Shown here piece by piece: positions 21,857 to 30,250 of a stretch of DNA of 64,000 nucleotides. Numbering within the stretch: position 1 is the first letter of the stretch; each line of letters opens with the position of its first letter. The stretch lies in the NCBI RefSeq assembly GCF_900101755.1, contig NZ_FNAE01000013.1:1-64000 (forward strand), in the 5' to 3' direction. The position numbers and the translations under genes were made by a program. The stretch comes from Ectopseudomonas alcaliphila (lineage in GTDB: Bacteria; Pseudomonadota; Gammaproteobacteria; Pseudomonadales; Pseudomonadaceae). The notes under the pieces were generated by a model that saw only the letters and a list, made by a program, of their open reading frames with translations, made no database searches and was not told where the DNA came from.

Positions 21857-23251
21857 ATGCACGATCCACACAGCGAACGCATGAGTGGCGGCGAAGCACG
21901 CGCGGCTGGCGGCCTGGCCATGGTGTTCGCATTTCGTATGCTGGGTATGTTCATGGTGCTACCGGTGCTGGCCACCTACGGCATGGATCTGGCGGGCAGT
22001 ACGCCCGCGCTGATCGGCCTGGCGATCGGTGCCTATGGTTTGACCCAGGCTGTGCTGCAAATTCCCTTCGGCATGCTCAGTGACCGTATCGGCCGACGCC
22101 CGGTGATCTACGCCGGCTTGCTGATTTTCGCCGCAGGCAGCGTGCTGGCGGCCAATGCCGACTCGATCTGGGGCGTGATCGCCGGACGCGTGCTGCAGGG
22201 CGCCGGAGCGATATCTGCGGCGGTGATGGCGCTGCTGTCTGATCTGACCCGCGAGCAGCATCGCACCAAGGCCATGGCGTTGATCGGCATGAGCATTGGC
22301 CTGTCGTTCGCCGTGGCCATGGTCGTCGGGCCGCTGCTGACTCGCGCCTTCGGCCTGTCCGGTCTGTTCTGGGCGACGGCGGCGATGGCGTTGCTCGGCA
22401 TTCTGATCGTGGCCGGCATCGTGCCGAAAGACGCCGGTCCGCTGCAGCATCGCGAATCAGGCGTGGCGACGCAGGCGCTGTGGCCGACTCTCAAGCACGC
22501 CGACCTGCTGCGTCTGGACTTCGCCATCCTGGCCCTGCATGCGGTGCTCATGGCCAGTTTCGTGGCGTTGCCGCTGGCACTGGTGGAGCAGGGCGGGTTG
22601 GTCAAGGAAGAACACTGGTGGGTTTATCTCACCGCGCTGTTGATCGGTTTCTTCGGCATGGTGCCCTTCATCATCTATGGCGAGAAAAAGCGCCAGATGA
22701 AGCGCGTGCTGCTCGGTGCTGTCGGCGTGTTGCTGGCCTGCGAGCTCTACTTCGCCTTCTACGGCAGCAATCTGCGGGCGCTGGTGCTGGGCATCGTGGT
22801 GTTCTTCACCGCCTTCAACCTGCTCGAGGCCTCGCTGCCGTCGCTGGTCAGCAAGGTGGCGCCGGCAGGCGGCAAGGGCACTGCGATGGGCGTCTATTCC
22901 ACCAGTCAGTTCCTCGGCGCAGCGCTGGGCGGCATTCTCGGGGGCTGGCTGTACCAGCACGTTGGCCTGGGCGGTGTGTTCATCGGCTGCGCCGTGCTCT
23001 GTGCAATTTGGCTGGCTATTGCTGTTACTATGCGCGAACCGCCGTATGTGACCAGTTTGCGCCTGCCGCTCGATGCCGCGGCACTGGCCGATGTCGGACT
23101 GGTCGAACGCCTCAAGGCGACGCCGGGAGTGGCGGACGCCGTGGTGGTGGCCGACGAAGCGGCCATCTATATCAAAGTCGATACCCAACAAGTGGATCGC
23201 ACGACGCTGGAAAGCCTGATCGTATCGGCGCCAGCGGCGTGCCGAGTCTAG
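21857..23251 (+). CDS. MFS transporter, YajR-like with C-terminal domain
   Basis: A 464-residue major facilitator with about 12 membrane spans. The motif A loop GMLSDRIGRRPVIY follows span 2. After the last span (about residue 395) comes a soluble tail of about 65 residues with a ferredoxin-like pattern (VERLKATPGVADAVVVADE...AAIYIKVD), resembling the YAM domain of E. coli YajR. The substrate is unknown; the family is annotated as drug or small-molecule efflux. It is divergent from uvrA and only nine bases upstream of ssb, so the two may be co-transcribed. Confidence 0.88.
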   Translation: MHDPHSERMSGGEARAAGGLAMVFAFRMLGMFMVLPVLATYGMDLAGSTPALIGLAIGAYGLTQAVLQIPFGMLSDRIGRRPVIYAGLLIFAAGSVLAANADSIWGVIAGRVLQGAGAISAAVMALLSDLTREQHRTKAMALIGMSIGLSFAVAMVVGPLLTRAFGLSGLFWATAAMALLGILIVAGIVPKDAGPLQHRESGVATQALWPTLKHADLLRLDFAILALHAVLMASFVALPLALVEQGGLVKEEHWWVYLTALLIGFFGMVPFIIYGEKKRQMKRVLLGAVGVLLACELYFAFYGSNLRALVLGIVVFFTAFNLLEASLPSLVSKVAPAGGKGTAMGVYSTSQFLGAALGGILGGWLYQHVGLGGVFIGCAVLCAIWLAIAVTMREPPYVTSLRLPLDAAALADVGLVERLKATPGVADAVVVADEAAIYIKVDTQQVDRTTLESLIVSAPAACRV

Positions 23252-23260
23252 GAGAACGTT

Positions 23261-23752
23261 ATGGCCCGTGGGGTTAACAAAGTCATTCTGGTCGGTACCT
23301 GCGGCCAGGACCCGGAAACACGCTACCTGCCCAGCGGCAACGCGGTAACCAACCTGAGCCTGGCCACCAGCGAGCAGTGGACCGATAAGCAGACCGGGCA
23401 GAAGGTCGAGAAGACCGAATGGCACCGCGTGGCGCTGTTCGGCAAGGTCGCCGAGATTGCCGGCGAGTACCTGCGCAAGGGCTCTCAGGTGTACATCGAA
23501 GGCAAGCTGCAGACCCGCGAGTGGGAAAAGGACGGCATCAAGCGCTACACCACCGAGATCATCGTCGACATGCAGGGCACCATGCAGCTGCTGGGCGGTC
23601 GTCCGAGCGGTGATGAAGGTGGCGCTCCGCGTCAATCGCGTCCGGCCCCGCAGCGCGAGCCGCAGCAGGCCCCGCGTCAGGAGCGTCCTGCACCGCAGCA
23701 GGCCCAGCCAGCGCCTGACTACGACAGCTTCGATGACGACATCCCGTTCTGA
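23261..23752 (+). CDS. ssb: Single-stranded DNA-binding protein
   Basis: SSB of 163 residues. The N-terminal OB fold (about 1-110) starts MARGVNKVILVGTCGQDPE. A Gln/Pro/Arg-rich linker follows, ending in the acidic tip DSFDDDIPF that recruits repair and replication partners. It protects ssDNA during replication and repair; uvrA is nearby. Confidence 0.98.
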   Translation: MARGVNKVILVGTCGQDPETRYLPSGNAVTNLSLATSEQWTDKQTGQKVEKTEWHRVALFGKVAEIAGEYLRKGSQVYIEGKLQTREWEKDGIKRYTTEIIVDMQGTMQLLGGRPSGDEGGAPRQSRPAPQREPQQAPRQERPAPQQAQPAPDYDSFDDDIPF

Positions 23753-23771
23753 TCTGAGCGGGCTCTAGCCT

Positions 23772-24656
23772 ATGCGAATGCGCCTTATGCTGCTGGGCGG
23801 CGGTAGTGCCCTGGGGCAAGCGCTGATCCGTCTTGGCGCCGAGGAAGACATCGGCTTCCTCGCGCCACGTCCGCCGGAAGATGGCTGGGATGCGGCGAGC
23901 CTCACCGAGCTGCTCGACGAAACCCGTCCGGATGCACTGATCAATCTGGCTTACTACTTCGACTGGTTCCAGGCCGAGTCGGTGGCCGAGTCGCGCCTGC
24001 AGACGCAGGAACGCGCGGTGGAACGTCTGGCCGAGCTATGCCAGCACCATTCCATCGTGTTGCTGCAGCCGTCCAGCTACCGGGTCTTCGATGGTTCGCG
24101 GGTCACCGCCTACAGCGAGAAGGAAGAGCCGATCCCGCTCGGGCTGCGTGGCCAGGCGCTGTGGCGTCTGGAGCAGAGCGTGCGGGCGATCTGTCCGCGT
24201 CATGTGCTGCTGCGCTTTGGCTGGCTGCTCGATGACAGCCGTGAAGGGCTGCTGGGGCGCTTTCTGTTGCGCGCCGAGCGCGACGATGCCCTTTATCTCG
24301 CCGATGACCGGCGCGGTAACCCGACGCCGGTGGATGATGCGGCGCGGGTGATTCTGGCCGTGCTCAAACAACTCGATTGCGAGTCGCCCTTGTGGGGCAC
24401 CTATCATTACGGCGGTCATGAAGCGAGTACATCGCTGAGCCTGGGGCAGGCGGTACTGAGCGAAGCGCGTCACTATCGCAGCAATCTGGTCGAGGACATC
24501 GCGCCGCAGGCGCACGCCGCCCGTCCAGATGCAGCCGATGAGCCGCAGCACGCCGTACTGGCCTGCAAGAAGATTCTTCACACCTTCGGCATCAAACCGC
24601 GCGCCTGGCGCTCTGCTCTGCCGAGCTTACTGGATCGTTACTATCGCCATGGCTGA
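23772..24656 (+). CDS. SDR/RmlD-like nucleotide-sugar-binding protein, catalytic residues apparently lost
   Basis: A 294-residue protein with the N-terminal Rossmann pattern LLGGGSALGQAL and a DALINLAYY strand, resembling dTDP-4-dehydrorhamnose reductase-type SDR proteins. At the position where RmlD has the YxxxK catalytic pair, the sequence reads PLGLRGQALWRLE with neither Tyr nor Lys in register. I infer that it binds a cofactor or sugar nucleotide but is not a normal reductase. It overlaps the next gene, an intact SDR, by eight bases. The pair resembles PA4069-PA4068 of P. aeruginosa, which also lie beside oprG (from memory). Confidence 0.7.
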   Translation: MRMRLMLLGGGSALGQALIRLGAEEDIGFLAPRPPEDGWDAASLTELLDETRPDALINLAYYFDWFQAESVAESRLQTQERAVERLAELCQHHSIVLLQPSSYRVFDGSRVTAYSEKEEPIPLGLRGQALWRLEQSVRAICPRHVLLRFGWLLDDSREGLLGRFLLRAERDDALYLADDRRGNPTPVDDAARVILAVLKQLDCESPLWGTYHYGGHEASTSLSLGQAVLSEARHYRSNLVEDIAPQAHAARPDAADEPQHAVLACKKILHTFGIKPRAWRSALPSLLDRYYRHG

Positions 24657-25572
24657 ATTTCTCGTAACGGGTGGTGCGGGTTTCATCGGTTCAAATCTGG
24701 TCGATGCCTTGCTGGCCGCTGGCCACAGGGTGCGCGTACTGGACAATCTGTCCATGGGCAAGCGCAGCAATCTGCCGCTGGACAACCCACGCTTGCATTT
24801 CATCGAAGGTGATGTAGCCGATGCCGAGGTGGTCGCGCAGGCGGTCGCCGGTTGTGCGGGTGTCGCACACCTGGCCGCGGTGGCGTCGGTGCAGGCTTCG
24901 GTCGATGATCCGGTATCCACTCACCAAAGCAACTTCATCGGCACCCTGAACGTCTGCGAGGCCATGCGTCAGCATGGCGTGCGACGCGTGGTCTATGCCT
25001 CCAGCGCGGCTATTTATGGCAACAACGGCGAGGGCGTGGCAATCGATGAAGCTACCGCCAAGGCGCCGCTGACGCCCTATGCGTCTGACAAGCTGGCCGG
25101 TGAACACTACCTGGACTTCTACCGTCGCCAGCATGGCCTGGAACCCGCGGTTTTCCGTTTCTTCAATATCTTCGGCCCGCGCCAGGATCCATCCTCGCCG
25201 TACTCCGGGGTGATCAGTATCTTCACCCAGCGTGCGCAGCAGGGGCTGCCGATCAGCGTCTTCGGTGACGGTGAGCAGACCCGTGATTTCTTCTATGTCG
25301 GTGATCTGGTCGCGCTGTTGATGCAGGGTTTGCTCAGCGAGCAGGTGGTGAGTGATCCGCTCAATGTGGGATGGAGTCAGGCCGTCAGCCTCAATCAATT
25401 GCTGGCCGAGATCGGTGTGCTGTGCGGCGGCCTGCCGCCGCTGACGCACCTGCCGGCACGCGCTGGGGATATTCGCCACTCGCGTGCCGACAATACGCGC
25501 CTGCAGGCTCATTACCGCATGCCGCAGCAGACGCCGCTGCGTGAAGGGTTGCGCCAACTGCTCGGTTTGTGA
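24649..25572 (+). CDS. NAD-dependent epimerase/dehydratase (UDP-sugar 4-epimerase-like)
   Basis: A 307-residue extended SDR. The NAD-binding motif GGAGFIGSN is at residues 8-16, and the catalytic pair lies in PYASDKLAGE (YxxxK). The FFNIFGPRQDPSSPYSGVI stretch is typical of GalE/WbpP-type UDP-hexose epimerases. It probably converts a nucleotide sugar for surface polysaccharide, but the substrate cannot be told. The ATG at 24649 overlaps the previous gene by eight bases, so the two are likely translated together. A strong terminator follows. Confidence 0.83.
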   Translation: MAEFLVTGGAGFIGSNLVDALLAAGHRVRVLDNLSMGKRSNLPLDNPRLHFIEGDVADAEVVAQAVAGCAGVAHLAAVASVQASVDDPVSTHQSNFIGTLNVCEAMRQHGVRRVVYASSAAIYGNNGEGVAIDEATAKAPLTPYASDKLAGEHYLDFYRRQHGLEPAVFRFFNIFGPRQDPSSPYSGVISIFTQRAQQGLPISVFGDGEQTRDFFYVGDLVALLMQGLLSEQVVSDPLNVGWSQAVSLNQLLAEIGVLCGGLPPLTHLPARAGDIRHSRADNTRLQAHYRMPQQTPLREGLRQLLGL

Positions 25573-25581
25573 ATCGAGCCC

Positions 25582-25613
25582 ATGAAAAAGCCGGCATTCG
25601 CCGGCTTTTTCAT
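25582..25613. terminator. Bidirectional terminator between epimerase gene and oprG
   Basis: A perfect 14-bp stem (25582-25595 with 25600-25613) with a four-base loop and A/T-rich flanks lies between convergent genes. Confidence 0.9.
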
Positions 25614-25627
25614 TTCTGCGAGGGTTA

Positions 25628-26290
25628 TCAGAACTTGTAACCCAGGCCGACCATGTAGACGAAGGGGTCGATGTCCACGTCGACGCTGACCTTGGTGTTG
25701 CCAGCGTAGGTTGTGCCGGTGGTTTCGATATCGATGTAGCGCACCTGGGCGTTGATCATCAGATTGTCGGTCAGCATGTAATCGGCACCGACTTGTGCAG
25801 CCCAACCCCAAGAGTCCTTCATGTCCAGGCCACGGAAACCGGCACCTTCGGCTTCGCTGCTGAGCTTGTCGTCGAAGAACCACGTGTAGTTGATGCCGGC
25901 ACCGACGTAAGGCTGAAAGGCCGACTTGCTGTCGAGCGGGTAGTAGACAAGGCTCAGGGTCGGTGGCAGATGCTTGACCGAGCCCAGTTTCAGGCCGCCG
26001 AGACCTTTGGTGCCAACGTCGTGGCTGAACGGTGTGGCAGCCAGCAGTTCGATACCAAGCTTGTCGGTGAGCATGTAAGCGAAGTTCAGACCCAGCTGGG
26101 TATCGCTATCGAGTGTCGCTGCGGTCCCGGCAGCTTTTACGCCACCAATTTTGACGTTTGAGCTGTCTTCGTGCGGATCGACGGTGATGGCGCCGGCGCG
26201 GACGATGATATCGCCAGCCTGGTGGGCTTGGGCGATGGGGGCAGCGATGGCCAGGGCCAGCAGAGAGGCAGTGAACAGTGACTTGTACAT
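25628..26290 (-). CDS. oprG: Outer membrane protein OprG (OmpW family)
   Basis: An OmpW-family eight-stranded beta barrel of 220 residues with a signal peptide of about 22 residues (cleavage after AQA). It contains PTLSLVYYPLDSKSAFQPYVGAGINYT, split by family-typical aromatic strands, and ends in Phe (GLGYKF), the outer-membrane insertion signal. OprG/OmpW forms a narrow hydrophobic channel linked to small hydrophobic compounds, and in P. aeruginosa it responds to oxygen and iron. A possible Anr site lies upstream. Confidence 0.9.
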   Translation of the reverse strand: MYKSLFTASLLALAIAAPIAQAHQAGDIIVRAGAITVDPHEDSSNVKIGGVKAAGTAATLDSDTQLGLNFAYMLTDKLGIELLAATPFSHDVGTKGLGGLKLGSVKHLPPTLSLVYYPLDSKSAFQPYVGAGINYTWFFDDKLSSEAEGAGFRGLDMKDSWGWAAQVGADYMLTDNLMINAQVRYIDIETTGTTYAGNTKVSVDVDIDPFVYMVGLGYKF

Positions 26291-26333
26291 AGCGAGCTCC
26301 AGTTCGAGTCGGTTGTGTCTTTGGCTGGAATCA

Positions 26334-26374
26334 ATGCTAAGCCACGCAACAATTCACTTTTTGACCTAGCTCAA
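26334..26374 (-). promoter_or_regulatory. Candidate Anr/FNR box and -10 of oprG
   Basis: TTGACCTAGCTCAA at 26361-26374 keeps the TTGA-N6-TCAA core of Anr/FNR boxes. On the minus strand a TAGCAT -10 lies at 26334-26339, so the box would centre about 40 bases before the transcription start, the class II position. This agrees with known anaerobic induction of oprG in P. aeruginosa. The outer T/A positions deviate from consensus. Confidence 0.45.
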
Positions 26375-26408
26375 TAGATCGGCGAGCTCTGTTGCGGTGT
26401 TTTGTCCA

Positions 26409-26437
26409 TTGCTTCGAATGCATCTCTAGATGATAAT
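26409..26437 (+). promoter_or_regulatory. Candidate promoter of the Ton operon
   Basis: TTGCTT (26409-26414) and GATAAT (26432-26437) are 17 bases apart, about 40 bases before the DUF3450 gene start. TGATAAT around the -10 resembles one half of a Fur box, but the other half is poor. Confidence 0.45.
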
Positions 26438-26482
26438 GTTTCTCTTTTTGAAGCAAGCCCGTCTGTCGAGGACCCCCTGCGC

Positions 26483-27256
26483 ATGAATCGCTTCCCCCTC
26501 CGTTCCCTGGCCGTGGCCCTGATGCTGAGCAGCGGCTCGCTGGTTGCCGCGCCGCTGGATGCTGCGCTGGACGAAAGTCAGCGTCTGGCCGCCGAGGCCA
26601 AAGCCTCCCAGGGCCGTGTCGAACAGCTGGATGACGCCAGCCGCGAGATGCTCAATGAGTACCGTAATGCCTTGCAGCAGGCCGAGGCGTTGAAAGGTTA
26701 TAACAGTCAACTTCGTGACCTGGTCGAAGCCCAGCGCCAGGAGCTGGCCAGTTATCAGAAGCAGCTCGATGGCATCGAACGTACCCAGGAAGCGGTGAGC
26801 CCGCAGATGGTCAAGATGGTCGAGGTGCTGGGTGAGTTCATCGCCGCCGACCTGCCGTTCCTGCCCGAAGAGCGTGAGGATCGTCTGGCTCAGCTGCAGG
26901 ATCTGCTGCCGCGCGCCGACGTCAGCCTGGCCGACAAATACCGCCGCATCCTCGAGGCCTACCAGATCGAGAGCGACTACGGTCGTACCCTGGAAGCCTG
27001 GCGTGGCGAGCTGAACCAGGCCGATGGCGGCTCGCGTAGCGTCGAGTTTCTGCGTCTGGGGCGCAGCATGCTCTATTACCAGACCCTCGATGCTCACGAG
27101 AGTGGCTGGTGGAACCCGCAGACCAAGGCATGGGAAGTGCTTGGCGGCAGCGCGCGTCGCCCGCTGACCCAGGCCATCGCCATCGCCCGTCAGCAGCAGG
27201 CACCTGCCGTGCTGTCCCTGCCGATCAAGACCCTGGCCGAGGAGGCCGCACAATGA
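26483..27256 (+). CDS. DUF3450 periplasmic coiled-coil protein
   Basis: A 257-residue protein with a signal peptide (SLAVALMLSSGSLVAAP) and a long coiled coil at about residues 30-110, rich in Glu, Gln and Arg, followed by a compact domain containing FLPEEREDRLAQLQDLL. These are DUF3450 features. Proteins of this family sit at the head of TonB2/TtpC-type operons in Vibrio and Shewanella. It starts at ATG 26483, where the signal peptide begins. Its stop overlaps the next gene (ATGA). A structural role in energy transduction is inferred; the biochemical function is unknown. Confidence 0.8.
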   Translation: MNRFPLRSLAVALMLSSGSLVAAPLDAALDESQRLAAEAKASQGRVEQLDDASREMLNEYRNALQQAEALKGYNSQLRDLVEAQRQELASYQKQLDGIERTQEAVSPQMVKMVEVLGEFIAADLPFLPEEREDRLAQLQDLLPRADVSLADKYRRILEAYQIESDYGRTLEAWRGELNQADGGSRSVEFLRLGRSMLYYQTLDAHESGWWNPQTKAWEVLGGSARRPLTQAIAIARQQQAPAVLSLPIKTLAEEAAQ

Positions 27257-28602
27257 GTCGTCGTGTTGTAGCCGTCCTGGCGCTCAGCCTGTTGCCGGCA
27301 CTGGCCGCCGTGGCCGAAACCCTCAACCCCGATCAACTGCTGCAGCGCATCCGCAGCGAGCGCGCCGCCGAAGTCAGCGCCATGCAGGAGCGCGAGCAGG
27401 CGTTTCTCGCCAAGCGCAGTGAGCAAGCACAGCTGCTGGCCGCTGCTCGCTCCGCACTGAATACCCAGAAAGCCGAAAGCGAACGTCTGAAAGCCGAGTT
27501 CGACCGTCAGGAGGCCGAACTGGCCGAGCAGGAAAAACTGCTGGCGCAGCGTGTCGGGCACCTCGGTGAACTGTTCGGCGTGGTACGCCAGAGTGCCGGT
27601 GATGTTGCCGGGCAGTGGCAGGACAGTCTGCTCAACGCTCAGTATCCGGAGCGTCTGAAGCGCCTCAAGGCACTGGCTGAAAGCCGCTCGTTGCCGTCCG
27701 CTGAAGACCTTGACGGCTATTGGATGCTGCTGCTCGAAGACCTGGCTGCCAGCGGCCGTATCGAGCGTCTGCAACTGCCAGTGGTGAACACCGATGGTTC
27801 GCGCCAGGAGCAGCAGGTGCTGCGTGTCGGCGGCTTCGCCGTCTATGGCGAGGATGCCTTCCTGCGTTACGACGCCGATGCCGGGCAACTGGTGGCGCCG
27901 CTGCGTCAGCCGTCCGGCCTGGGCCAGGTCAAGGACTACCTGAGCAGCAAGGACGCGCTCGCCACGCTGCCGATCGACCCGAGCCGTGGCAGCCTGCTGG
28001 CGCAGCTGCAGCAACAGCCGACCCTGTGGGATCGTCTGCAGCAGGGTGGTCTGGTCGGTTGGGTGATCGTCGTGCTGGGCGCTTTCGGCCTGCTTCTGGC
28101 GCTCTGGCGCATGGTCTATCTGGGCCGCGTTGGCAGTGGCGTCAAGGCGCAGATGCATGACCTCAGCGCGCCGCGCAACGACAACCCGCTGGGCCGCGTG
28201 ATCGGTGTACTGGGCGCCAAGCCGCAACTGGCTGACCTGGAGACCCTGGAGCTGAAGCTGGACGAGGCAATCCTGCAGGAAACGCCGCCGCTGGAGAAAG
28301 GCCAGGGCCTGCTCAAGCTGCTCGCCGCCGTTGCACCGTTGCTCGGCCTGCTGGGCACCGTGACCGGCATGATCGTGACCTTCCAGGCCATCACCCAGAG
28401 CGGTGGCGGCGACTCGCGCCTGATGGCTGATGGTATCTCCCAGGCGCTGGTGACCACCGTGCTGGGTCTGGTCGTGGCCATCCCGCTGCTGTTCCTGCAC
28501 AGCCTGCTGGCCAGCCGCAGCAAGGGCCTGATCCAGGTGCTGGAGCAGCAGAGCGCCGGTCTGATCGCCCTGCACCTGTCGGGAGCGCCGCGCCGTGACT
28601 GA
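27253..28602 (+). CDS. Long MotA/TolQ/ExbB-family protein (TtpC-like)
   Basis: A 449-residue protein. A signal peptide (about 1-20) is followed by a periplasmic coiled coil (about 25-105), a periplasmic domain, a membrane span near 270-290 (GWVIVVLGAFGLLLALW) and a C-terminal MotA/TolQ/ExbB domain (about 340-445) with APLLGLLGTVTGMIVTFQAI. The long periplasmic extension distinguishes it from ordinary ExbB and matches TtpC, the extra component of Vibrio TonB2 systems. It should form part of a proton-driven complex with the following ExbB, ExbD and TonB. Starts by ATGA overlap and ends with an eight-base overlap with the next gene. Confidence 0.82.
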   Translation: MSRRVVAVLALSLLPALAAVAETLNPDQLLQRIRSERAAEVSAMQEREQAFLAKRSEQAQLLAAARSALNTQKAESERLKAEFDRQEAELAEQEKLLAQRVGHLGELFGVVRQSAGDVAGQWQDSLLNAQYPERLKRLKALAESRSLPSAEDLDGYWMLLLEDLAASGRIERLQLPVVNTDGSRQEQQVLRVGGFAVYGEDAFLRYDADAGQLVAPLRQPSGLGQVKDYLSSKDALATLPIDPSRGSLLAQLQQQPTLWDRLQQGGLVGWVIVVLGAFGLLLALWRMVYLGRVGSGVKAQMHDLSAPRNDNPLGRVIGVLGAKPQLADLETLELKLDEAILQETPPLEKGQGLLKLLAAVAPLLGLLGTVTGMIVTFQAITQSGGGDSRLMADGISQALVTTVLGLVVAIPLLFLHSLLASRSKGLIQVLEQQSAGLIALHLSGAPRRD

Positions 28603-29143
28603 TCTGTTCGCCTTCTGGCTGCGTGCGGTCGACAGTGCCTATGCACTGCTCGACTTCATGGGCGCCGGCGGCGTGGTGATGTGGGCGCTGGCGGTGCTCT
28701 GCGTGGTGTTCTGGACCCTGGTGTTCGAGCGTTTCTGGTACATGCGCAGAATCTTCCCGCGCTGGGTGCAGGAACGCCGCGAGGCCTGGCAACAGGTGCT
28801 GGCCGATGACAACGGCAACTGGCAGCGCGCCGTGCGCCTGGCCTGGCTGGCGCAGGCGCGCCAGCAACTGGCGGCGCCGCTGCGCCTGGGCAAGACCCTG
28901 GTGGCGCTGTATCCGCTGCTGGGCCTGCTCGGCACCGTGCTCGGCATGATCGCCGTGTTCGATGTGCTCGCCCTCAACGGCACCGGTAACCCTCGCGGCA
29001 TGGCCGCAGGCGTGTGGCAGGCGACCCTGCCGACCATGGCCGGCATGGTCCTGGCCATCCCCGGATTGTTCAGCCTGGCGCGCCTCGAACGCGAAGCCAG
29101 CCAGGCCATCGAGCGGCTGGCCGACCAGCTGCGTCACGACTGA
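28595..29143 (+). CDS. exbB: ExbB-type proton channel subunit (MotA/TolQ/ExbB)
   Basis: A 182-residue inner-membrane protein with three spans and the conserved block LYPLLGLLGTVLGMIAVFDVL followed by ATLPTMAGMVLAIPGL (written here in two parts). It should form the proton channel with ExbD and energise TonB. It starts with GTG at 28595, eight bases inside the previous gene, implying coupled translation. Confidence 0.9.
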   Translation: MTDLFAFWLRAVDSAYALLDFMGAGGVVMWALAVLCVVFWTLVFERFWYMRRIFPRWVQERREAWQQVLADDNGNWQRAVRLAWLAQARQQLAAPLRLGKTLVALYPLLGLLGTVLGMIAVFDVLALNGTGNPRGMAAGVWQATLPTMAGMVLAIPGLFSLARLEREASQAIERLADQLRHD

Positions 29144-29154
29144 GATCGCCCAAC

Positions 29155-29565
29155 ATGAGAATGCGTCGTCACCACCAGCAGGACGAAGACACCGGCATCG
29201 ACCTCACGCCGATGCTCGACGTGGTCTTCATCATGCTGATCTTCTTCATCGTCACCAGCTCTTTCATCCGCGAGTCCGGGGTCGAGGTGCAGCGTCCGCA
29301 GGCGGAAACCGCCAGCCCTCAGGACAAGGGCAACATCCTCATCGCCGTCACCGCCGACGGGCAGATCTGGATGGACAAGCAGCCAGTGGACATCCGCAGC
29401 GTGCGCGCTCACGTCGAGCGCATGCGCGTCGATCAACCGGAAGGCGCCGTGGTGGTGCAGGCCGATCAGGATGCGCGTACCGGCCTGGTCGTTCAGGTGA
29501 TGGATCAGGCGCGTCTGGCCGGTGTGCAGGATGTCGCCCTGGCTGCCGGTAGCGGAGTCAACTGA
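29155..29565 (+). CDS. exbD: ExbD-type biopolymer transport protein
   Basis: A 136-residue ExbD/TolR protein with one N-terminal span and a periplasmic domain. The span begins IDLTPMLDVVFIMLIFF; Asp22 corresponds to the essential proton-carrying Asp25 of E. coli ExbD. The start at 29155 is followed by a basic cytoplasmic tail (MRMRRHHQQ). The stop overlaps the tonB start (TGATG). Confidence 0.92.
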   Translation: MRMRRHHQQDEDTGIDLTPMLDVVFIMLIFFIVTSSFIRESGVEVQRPQAETASPQDKGNILIAVTADGQIWMDKQPVDIRSVRAHVERMRVDQPEGAVVVQADQDARTGLVVQVMDQARLAGVQDVALAAGSGVN

Positions 29566-30248
29566 TGCGCCTGCCGCTGTCTTTTCTCGGCGCCTGCCTG
29601 ATGGCCTTGGGGCTGTTCGCCCTGATGCTGTACATGGTCGCGCCACCGAGCGCCAAGGTGAGCCAGGACCCGGTCAGCGTGGCCAACTTCGTGCGCATGG
29701 ACGGTAACGCCAGCGAGACCGCCAGCCGTACCCGTCAGCAGGCGCCGCAGCCACCGCAACCGCAGACGCCGCAGCCGCCCACGCCGCCGACTCCGCAAAC
29801 GGCCACGCCCAGTGCCAACCTGCCGGCGCTGGATATCCAGTTGCCCAGCCTGGCCAGCGGCATTGCCGTCAACAGCGCGCCGGCACCTAGTCTGTCTGGT
29901 CTCGCCCCTGGCGCTCCAGCACCGACGCCGCCGAGCGAGGCCGCCGAGTCCGGTGGGCAGATGGGGGGCATGGAGAGTGAGGTCATGCCGCTCAACGACG
30001 TGCGTCCAGATTATCCGCGCTATGCGCTGCAGCGTGGCATTGAAGGTTTCGTCAAACTGGCTTTCACCATCAATCGTTCCGGCAGCGTGGAGAACATCCG
30101 CGTGCTGGAGGCCAACCCGCGTAACGTCTTCGAGCGCGAAGCGCGCCGTGCCGCCTCTCGCTGGCGCTTCGCGCCACGCACCGAGGGCGGCCTGGCGGTG
30201 GACCGCGAAGCGGTGAAAACCCTCTACTTCCGTGTGGAAAGGAATTGA
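29565..30248 (+). CDS. tonB: TonB energy transducer
   Basis: A 227-residue TonB: an N-terminal membrane anchor (about 5-28), a periplasmic Pro/Gln/Thr-rich spacer (about 60-85), and a C-terminal TonB domain (about 135-227) with DVRPDYPRYALQRGIEG and the terminal SRWRFAPRTEGG...YFRV pattern. It carries energy from ExbB/ExbD to outer-membrane receptors. It lies in the operon immediately after exbD. The btuB receptor about 18 kb away could be one partner, but pairing cannot be told from sequence. Confidence 0.9.
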   Translation: MRLPLSFLGACLMALGLFALMLYMVAPPSAKVSQDPVSVANFVRMDGNASETASRTRQQAPQPPQPQTPQPPTPPTPQTATPSANLPALDIQLPSLASGIAVNSAPAPSLSGLAPGAPAPTPPSEAAESGGQMGGMESEVMPLNDVRPDYPRYALQRGIEGFVKLAFTINRSGSVENIRVLEANPRNVFEREARRAASRWRFAPRTEGGLAVDREAVKTLYFRVERN

Positions 30249-30250
30249 CC

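Noticed and set aside
26421..26445. Full Fur box before the Ton operon
   Set aside because: Only one half (TGATAAT) matches; the second half is TTTCTCT.
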